Below, piece after piece: positions 56,864 to 64,000 of a stretch of DNA of 64,000 nucleotides (positions within the stretch are counted from its first letter, which is position 1; the number at the start of each line of letters is the position of its first letter). Below the pieces are notes generated by a model. The model did not search any database, was not told the DNA's origin, and saw only the letters and a list, made by a program, of their open reading frames with translations. Source of the stretch: Clitopilus passeckerianus. Taxonomy: Eukaryota; Basidiomycota; Agaricomycetes; Agaricales; Entolomataceae. Location of the stretch: positions 682,001 through 746,000 of the forward strand of contig CALYLX010000146.1 in the NCBI GenBank assembly GCA_944990035.1. Reading direction: 5' to 3'. A program made the translations under genes and the position numbers.

Positions 56864-57259
56864 GCTGAGAATCTAATCACAAATTGTAAGTGGACTGGGG
56901 CACTCGAATATTTGTTCCCATTGGCCCGGCTAATTTGTTTCCGAAACCCGATAGAAGGATGAAGATAGATCCGATACTGGCAAAGCTTCAAGTTCAAGGC
57001 AATATTTTGAATTAGAGTGAGACTACATAGGACAAAATAGGGTTTGATGCTAAGATAAATTAGACACTATCCATTTTTTAGATAAAAAACGAGCGTCAAA
57101 GGAGTAAGAATTGCGTTAGCTTTCCAGCCGGCGTTCTCGATCTTCGCGAATTCCACCTAAAATGTCATTGCGAAGCTCATCCCATAAATTCACATATCGG
57201 TTTTCTACGCTGCCTATACCAGCAAGACAAGCCGGAATGTAATCTATGCTTACCCACTG
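56864..57259. other. spacer upstream of DUS3
   Basis: Promoter side of DUS3 and the 3' end of the decayed F-box-like copy. No feature recognised. Confidence 0.5.
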
Positions 57260-59015
57260 TTATTCACTGCAGAATAAGGAAGTGAGGTTGGGGAATTGAC
57301 TTGCAAGGAAGGCTACTACGGATGACGGTTTCGAGATTGGAGAGTTGCACAGCCCTAACGTGTGCAAGGATGTTGATGGTTCCGCCTCCGCAAACTGCTC
57401 AAGCAAAGTGGAATCCATCGGGCAGTTGACCCGGAGGATCAAACACCTCAAATCATAAATGGGGGAGAGGGCAGTGAACTTGAAGAGATGTTGGAGGGAG
57501 ATATGGGGTATTGATTGCATCGTTCGCTCTGGGAGTTCGAGAACTTCAAGCTGAGGCCATTTCTCAGCGATTTGGAGAAGTGTGCTCTCTTTCAATTGAA
57601 CAGAACCATGGAACGGAATCTTGATGGACCGAAGTTTTGAAAAGTGAAAGGGGACGTCGATGGTTTCAGCTGTGATAGGCTGGATAGAAGAATCCATTTC
57701 GTCGTCGTACATGGCCTGCACAATACGAATTGAAAACAAAGAAGAGACGAAGGACATGGTTGTCAGTGATCGAAGGAAATGATGTAAGTTGGGGTCCGGA
57801 GGGCATCAGGGAAATGAGGGCTGTTGGATGATGTTTTGTTTTTCGTGAGTATTGCTGATCCAACTGCGGAAACCCTGTCTCGAGTATAAGAGTTAGACAC
57901 CCAATGCTAATCGAAGATATGAGACAGTGTGATCGGCAACCACCACCATGTATATATTTGTTTCATCCAAAATATCATTTGCTAGCGCTTTAAGGGTTAC
58001 ATGCAATATCAGGCGCCATGGCCACTCGGCAGGCCGTCTGATGACTTCGAGACTTTGGAGATTATTCGGGTGTATCGACCGAATGAAATCGAGAGGGGCA
58101 GTCAATTTTTTGGCGCTGAGACAGAGCCGTTGAAGATTGTAAAGGTTTGTTTGAGGATAACGAAGATATTCTTCTATAACGTCCAATGGTGGATGCACCG
58201 CAAGGCTGGTGAGGTTTTCAAGCCTTGTGACCGACGAGAGGGATACAACATCGATGGGGACTCCGAGTAAATCCAAGGAATCGACATGCTCAGAAACAGG
58301 GAGTACCAGATATTCCTCCAGATAATAGAGAGTGTATCTGCTTCCAATTCGCCGTAACGGTAGGGATTGCACCTTTCTGTCAAGTGAAGCTTTTTGCAAG
58401 GTGAACCGTCGAGTATGGAAGGATACCAAGCGAGGTCGGTGAATTCGCGTAATTCAAGTGTGATCTCCATGAGGTTGGGAAGAAGAGGGCCTTTTCCAAT
58501 TCTGAGTCGTGTGAGGATCGGGAGTATAAATTGGTACTTTTTCTTGGAGCGTTGGATGGGCTCCGCGTCGTCCCCGGAACGTTGGCACTGGCCAAGTATC
58601 CTGATTTTGGACGCGTAGAAATTGAATCTGGCCAGGTCCGATTCCCTGGGTTCCCTTAAAAACAGTACCTGGTTCAAATGAATGACATGCCTAAAAAAGA
58701 GATACGGTAGACGCCGCGCCGCTCACCAGCTCCTTGTCGTTAACGGCTTTGCCAAATGGTCTCTCAGGACGGCCAACGACATCCTCCGGGAGACAATTGA
58801 ACAATGGGCCGAGGTCGCGTTGGAAGTACCACAGCACACCTAACACGGGACCACTTAGCAGCCTACAGGTTTGTGCTAAGTAAGTGATACAAGGTGCGAA
58901 GCTGTTGTCGTTTCGAATGATGATGTCTATTCTGAACAAAGTTGGAGGTGCGGGGGTCGAGGATATAGTTCAGGATGCTATCCAGAGTATCTTGAGTCTT
59001 GAGACATCGATGTAC
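57260..59015 (-). pseudogene. F-box/LRR-type paralogue A, decayed
   Basis: Minus strand. N-terminal part reads HRCLKTQDTLDSILNYIL in one frame and, after a shift, CRLLSGPVLGVLWYFQRDLG. Then comes LARFNFYASKIRILGQCQRS and LLPNLMEITLELREFTDLAW. About 40 residues present in paralogue B are missing before HVDSLDLLGVPIDVVSL. The sequence then runs through stops between about 57900 and 57795, and resumes as MSFVSSLFSIRIVQAMYDD and SLHTLGLCNSPISKPSSV. The codon of the family's starting Met reads GTA. Several independent lesions, so it is very likely a pseudogene. Confidence 0.75.
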
Positions 59016-59344
59016 TGGTCCCATAAGCCAATAGCTCTTTCTACAAGGTCAAGCCAGGTTGTGGAAATTAGAAACCTTGTCTCGTAGCTGTCGGAACCGA
59101 TTATCACCATCCGGAATCAACAGCTTGCGTGATCTGCGCCTGACGCTTTGAAGTAGAGAAAACCAAAACTTACAACTGCCTCTGATCTCCTGAACCAGCG
59201 CCGACGGCGAGAGGTAAGTGAGCGAACTGTAAGTTGTCTGCGAAGTATAATTTTCATGACTAGTCGACCAAGTATTGAAGGGAACGGTCAACTTTCGGAC
59301 AATACATACTGATTTACATACATGTGCTCAATGAGTGTTTGAAA

Positions 59345-61140
59345 TTAAGAAGGCTCGAAGTGGTTTCTGCGATCGTCCAAAATGCCAGCCAAAATATGAT
59401 GTCGGACCTGCCCCCACAATTCGACATACTCATTCTCGACATCATCCATACCAGGAAGCTCCGACGGTTGACTAATATCACCTGCAGCCATGACCTCCCA
59501 ACCGTAGGTATCCAGCTCGGTCAAGTTTGGGAATTGGTCTACCAAGAGGGCTGATACGGATGGTGCACCTGAAATAGGCGATGTACAAACGCTGAGGCGT
59601 TGCAGAGACCTTGATTTATGCTCTGGTTTTTGTGTAGAAAATTGCGCATGTGTGGCAGTATCCATCCGGCAGTTGATGCGAAGCTCGACCTCTCTTAGGC
59701 AAGGTAACTGGGAGGTGAAGGCAAATAAATCGGCGAGCGAGAGGCTGGGGATTGTGTGAAGGGTATGCTCTGGAAGTTTGAGCACCTGAAGCTGGGGCCA
59801 AACACGCGTTATGATTTGCAGCGTTTCGCAATCCAGTTCAACCGATCCGTTGAGTTCTATATGCATGGTTTGTAGGTGGGGATATCGGGCCAGAGCGTTA
59901 ATTGTTTGCGGTGTAATGGGCGCTATGGAGGGATTCCGGCCTTCATCATAGATCGGGTGTACGAGGTGGATTGATGTTAAGGTGGAGGAAATCCCTGTGT
60001 CGGCAAGGGAATGCAAGAAGGGATCGATCTCTTGAACGCTATGTCCGCGGTTGACAATAATTGCGAGAGTTTGCAGAGCTGATGGGTGAACTGAAGTAAT
60101 AAGTGCGAGGGGCGAGTGAAATTCGCTGACCCCTAGCGTGAGCTGCTTTAACTTTGGCAAGGGCTGGTTTGGGTGAAGGAGGTATTGCGCAGCCATTTCC
60201 GGCGTGGTGGATACTGCGAGGTTCGTTAGGTTACTGCAACTAGTTGCGTATGAAAGATGGATAGCTTCCATCATGACGCAAAGAAGGTCCAGGGTATCGA
60301 GTTTCTGGAAACTTGAAAGCATCTCTGAGAAGCCGGGTGAGCAGGTAATAGAGTCGTAGTCATTTGACGCCAAGAAGAACTCATTTTCGTCCCTAGAGAC
60401 TGTGATCTTGAAGGATGTGATCGAGGGTAATGATTGCCTTAAGCTTGAGCCTATATTTTGCCAGACAACGGACAATTTATCCGGCGTCAGAGAGTCGGAA
60501 TCACGTTCGAGCTTATGAGTGATACAGAGTGAGTTCAATCGAGGTCCGCCAACCAGTGAAGGGTACCAAGAAAGCTCAATGAATTCGGGGAGAGGTAAAT
60601 TCAATTGTAAGAGATTGGGAAGTAAGGGGTTATCGATACTCCTCATGCGGGATAGGATGGGGAGAACCAGCTGATACTTGTGAGTGAAGTATCGTAGGTT
60701 GTCGGCATCAGTTGGGTCAGGACTTCCAAGGATCTTGATTCTTGACGCGTAGAACTGCACTCTAGTAAAATCGGAATCCTTTAGTTCTCTCAAAATAACC
60801 TGGAGTAAGGTGGAGGGCGTAAGTTGTACTGGAAAAAAACGGATTTGATGGAACTTTGCCGTACCGGCTTCTTCGTCAGGTTACCAGTAAAGGAACTTTC
60901 ACGGAGGCCAATTGCATCGTCTGGGAAACAAGCAAACAAGGCGCTCAGGTCGGGTTGGTAGTACCACACGACATCAAGTGCTGGCCCGCTTAAAGATTTG
61001 CAGAGTCGAGCAGCGGCACTCAATGTGGAAAAGCCACTAGATCGCTGAGGAAAACTTGAAGTTACAGGAAACTGGAAGTTGGGGCCACGGGGATTGTGAA
61101 ATTGGGTCAAGATCTTTTCCCAGATATCTTGGGTCTGCAA
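59345..61140 (-). CDS. F-box/LRR-type protein, paralogue B (best-preserved)
   Basis: Exon 1 reads HRCLQTQDIWEKILTQFHNP, LSAAARLCKSLSGPALDVVW and FACFPDDAIGLRESS. A short intron (about 60813-60885) leads to LRELKDSDFTRVQFYASRIK. The long exon continues with leucine-rich elements (LLPNLLQLNLPLPEFIELSW, LTNLAVSTTPEMAAQYLL, LKQLTLGVSEFHSPLALITS, LQVLKLPEHTLHTIPSLSLA) and ends GILDDRRNHFEPS at 59345. No frame break in the long exon. Start unclear: no in-frame ATG precedes HRCLQ, whereas paralogue C has ATG CAC CGT there. A one-base change could have removed it, or an upstream exon exists. Function likely ubiquitin-ligase adaptor by family, not shown. Confidence 0.65.
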
Positions 61141-61468
61141 GCATCGATGATGGTGGAAGATGACCGAAAATTTGGTGCGCTGGTGAATGTCGCCAAGGTG
61201 TGTACGTTGAGGGAATGAACAAGAGAAGTGTGTTTAAGAATGGTGTCGCTGCTCACAATAGCGGCCGGGACGGCCTGACGTATATACCGTACATCAGCAT
61301 GGGCGGTGATGGATCACCGATTTCGGGGCCCAACCTCAGAAGAGGCCCGGCGGGCGACGGAATGTAGGATTCTGAATCGAGAGCTCTTTCGACTCTATGG
61401 AGAACACAGTCTACACACCGTAGGCATTTCGTCCTACGTATAACATCGAGGTACCGTCTAAGCTATCT

Positions 61469-62820
61469 TCAACCCACCGGGTTGCGAGATTTCAGGAGTT
61501 TACGAAGCTTCCGTGAAATTTCTTTCCACGATTCACTAAACTGTGCTTCTCTCAGCGGGAAATCAAACGCCATGATTTCGTCAAATTCATCGACATATTC
61601 CCATCCAAATCGGATTTGCCGTAGATGCGGCCAGCTTGTTACTAGGAGTGCAGCGAGTTTCGAGGAGTCCGATATGGGTGAGGTGCAGAAATCAAGGATT
61701 TCGGTGTTGGCAGATAGGTCAACATCCCCAAGATCTGTGTAGACGAGGTCGTTCGTGCTTGCATCGATGCGTGATCGAACCTCGCGCAATTCCGGAAGGG
61801 AGGCCATAAAAGCAAGAAGATCTTGAAGAGTGACAGTTGGATGAAATTGGGATGCCCATGATCCTCAAATGTAGCCAGGCTTGGGTAATTTCGCCCAAAA
61901 CACGCCTGTCGAGACGGACTTGTCCATCGAGAGAGATACGGATTGTTTGCAGGTTCTTCAGGTTCATCAAAGAGCGCAATGTGGTCGAGGTAATTGTTGT
62001 AACATCGGCTGTGGATGTGGGTTCGTATATGCCAGTGGCTGTTTGAACGTCGAAGGCTTCGAGAGCTGCCGCGCAGAGACCAGGGAGATGGAGAAGGAGG
62101 TTATAGCTCTTGATTTTTGGAGGAGGATAGCTTGAATGTTGCCCCAGGGACATATAACGACACCCGCTTCGATTTCCCCTCTATAGGTCAACAGGCGGAC
62201 AGATTTCAATGTTTGGCCCATGACCAGCCTGGGGAACCAGCACAGGCCCTCGAACTCCTCGAACAGGATGTTTAGGTGATGCAGATTTGGGAATAACGTA
62301 TTACCTCCTCTCGCTTTCAAGAGAAGGGGTAATATGAGGGAATCACGGCCTTCCTCGATTAGCCTCGATATTGAAACTCCACTGGGACTAGGATCGCCGA
62401 GGATTTTGATTCTTCGGCCATAAAACCTCAGTCTCTCTAGGTCCTCGGTTCGCAGGTCTCGAGTCACTGCCTAGGACATTAATACGCACGCGATCTTTTG
62501 GACTCAGACTACGATGAAGACCCACCAGGTCGGTAGCTAACTCGCCATCTTCATCGAATTCGACCACATCTCCAGGCAAACATTTGAAAAGGTGCAACAG
62601 GTAGGGTTGAAATGCCCATAGTAGATCCAAAGCTGGTTCGCTGAAGACGTTGCAAGTTAGAGCAAGAGAGTACACGTTGCCCCTCCCCCTCCCGATGCAG
62701 CCGAAAGCCGTTAAAGCTGTAGTTTCGACTCTGCTGAAGAACTTCGCAGTTGCTATCCGCATCATATATCTTCGAGAAAATGGTCCAGACGATCTCGGGA
62801 ACTCGCAGACAACGGTGCAT
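61469..62820 (-). pseudogene. F-box/LRR-type paralogue C, several frameshifts
   Basis: Start ATG at 62820 reads MHRCLRVPEIVWTIFSKIY, then the frame shifts at about 62760 to AKFFSRVETTALTAFGCIG, and FSEPALDLLWAFQPYLLHLF. A short intron (donor GTGGGT) leads to VTRDLRTEDLERLRFYGRRI. A large middle part is missing or shifted after WGNIQAILLQKSRAITSFSI. The next block LQTIRISLDGQVRLDRRVLG is in another frame, and after about 61845 a third shift gives LLAFMASLPELREVRSRIDA and ends RKLLKSRNPVG at 61469. Homology to B is clear block by block. Multiple lesions make it a pseudogene. Confidence 0.75.
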
Positions 62821-63216
62821 TTGTGGGATGGGGAATGCTAAGGTGGGCGGATAATTTGAAAAGCTCAACTGTAACCACGTGCAACGTTAGCCCCAGGCCC
62901 GGGAATGGCAGCTCTTTCTCTCCGCCTTCTAGGTTTGGTTCAAGCACAAGAAAAACTGCACTCCTGATGAGTATAGCATGCGCTGCTCGCGGGCTGTGGT
63001 CGTGAGGTTCTCATGCAAAAGAATGAACTCCAGAAAGGCTACTCCACTCCGACATAATGCTACCCCACTCCCAAAATTACGATCTTCCCATGTCATTAAT
63101 CCGGATTATATTGTCCATCCAGCTGGCAAACCAGAATGCATGGTCGCAGGGTATCTACAGTGTATAGCTAAATATAGGACAACCAACTATGAGTGTACAT
63201 CATTCTAACCCTCTAT
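62821..63216. other. spacer between F-box cluster and transporter gene
   Basis: No coding feature recognised; contains the 3' untranslated region of the transporter. Confidence 0.5.
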
Positions 63217-64000
63217 ATTACTCCTTGTCCTTTCCCGACTCTAAATCCTGCATGTTGACTCTCTCATACCCATTGGTTTGGGGTGCAGGTTTCCGTGTCT
63301 CCTGGTCTTTAACCCAGGTATAGTACAACGAACCAATTAAGATGATAGCGATAGAAGATGCGCGACCACTGAGGGGAGACGATGTTAGGCAAATGGGTGT
63401 TTGAGGGAAAGGAGGAGGAATTTACCCAGAGATAATGTCGCCGAATAGCCACACGCCGAGAAGAGAGGCTGCGACTCCACGAACGGCCGAGGATATCATA
63501 TGTGTGATAGGTGAGGTGACCTTGATGGACAACAAAGCAGCAATACTCATGAGGAAACCGAGGACACCCTGATAAGAAATTATGAATACATAGATCGGGA
63601 GTAGCGGGGAAGAAAACACTCACAGTGATGAGGGAGCCCCAAATGAAGGTAGAGAACGCCTTGGCGGCACCCTCCTTTGCAACTTCCGCAGTGGTAAAGA
63701 GAAGTGCAACGATACCAGGACCCTCTCCAGCAATTAAGCAGAGGGGTAAGAGGATTATGGCACTAAGCAAGTTCGTGTACCATGAAAGCAGAAGGGCGCT
63801 GCCGTTCACAACGTTCAAGCTCTTTTTAATGACAATGGAATGGATTGCAGTGATCATGGAGCTGACCACACCGAAGCTTACACCAACGTAGGAGAGTGGT
63901 GTGCCGTCGAGGAAAACACCAACGAAGAATCCGGAGGTGACCATTCCACACGAGATAAGGATACGGAGGGAAGGTCGAACGTTGAGGGCGAAGAACGACA
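63217..64000 (-). CDS. nucleotide-sugar transporter (GDP-fucose/TPT type), partial
   Basis: The 5' part lies beyond the window end. From 64000 the minus strand reads SFFALNVRPSLRILISCGMV, then TSGFFVGVFLDGTPLSYVGV, SFGVVSSMITAIHSIVIKKS, LNVVNGSALLLSWYTNLLSA and later GVLGFLMSIAALLSIKVTSP, THMISSAVRGVAASLLGVWL. The last exon ends AIILIGSLYYTWVKDQE and LESGKDKE (stop 63217-63219). Helix pattern, the KKxL motif after an SMITAIH-type helix, and the TSPxTHMISxxVRG segment are typical of the SLC35C/triose-phosphate family. It probably moves GDP-sugars into the Golgi. At least three exons are visible. Substrate not decided by sequence. Confidence 0.8.

Noticed and set aside
1..64000. CRISPR arrays, bacterial operons, ribosome binding sites, rRNA or tRNA genes
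   Set aside because: The DNA is eukaryotic; no regularly spaced repeats were seen, and I could not recognise any tRNA or rRNA by eye (a tRNA scan would be needed to exclude tRNAs).

Overview
The window is nuclear DNA of a filamentous basidiomycete, most likely an Agaricomycete. Genes lie on both strands and are split by many short GT-AG introns (about 45-65 nt). Codon-conserved exons join cleanly only after these introns are removed. The families point the same way: NACHT proteins opening with a short GA-x4-I-x-GG-x-F exon, F-box/leucine-rich-type proteins with an 'HRCL' start, tandem fungal amidases, and an aquaglyceroporin.

Layout. 1-10.6 kb holds metabolic and secreted genes: the end of a DUF3472 protein, an aquaglyceroporin (minus) and two tandem amidases (plus). 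11-19.4 kb holds a NACHT (NLR) cluster on plus: one intact gene, one copy broken by a single-base frameshift, one truncated copy and a small C-terminal relic, with a secreted protein gene between them. RCF1 (HIG1 domain, 19.8-20.6 kb, minus) interrupts the accessory DNA. 22-27.5 kb is gene-poor and built from three diverged copies of a duplicated segment. Inside it sits a small three-exon gene (25.2-25.8 kb, minus) whose product carries two copies of a motif resembling the first exon of the NLRs. 28.5-31.6 kb is an HMG-box cluster: a standard NHP6, two copies with a signal peptide, and one decayed copy. A bHLH regulator and a fourth, broken NLR copy (minus) follow up to 37.8 kb.

38-57 kb is mostly housekeeping: ISD11 and a divergent unknown nuclear protein, an F-box gene with a decayed fragment beside it, an EST1/SMG7-like protein, a SNF2-family ATPase, a USP-like protein that appears to have lost its catalytic residues, and tRNA dihydrouridine synthase DUS3. 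57-62.8 kb is a minus-strand cluster of three related F-box/LRR-type genes, at least two of them pseudogenes. The window ends inside a GDP-fucose/triose-phosphate-type nucleotide-sugar transporter.

The most notable idea is an inferred signalling pair. The NLR copies carry one N-terminal copy of a short beta-prone motif, and the 25 kb gene carries two. This is the layout of NWD2 (one motif) and HET-S (two motifs) in Podospora. The second is the pair of signal-peptide-bearing HMG-box proteins next to NHP6. The third is the apparent pseudo-deubiquitinase. All calls come from reading translations by eye; no database search was run.
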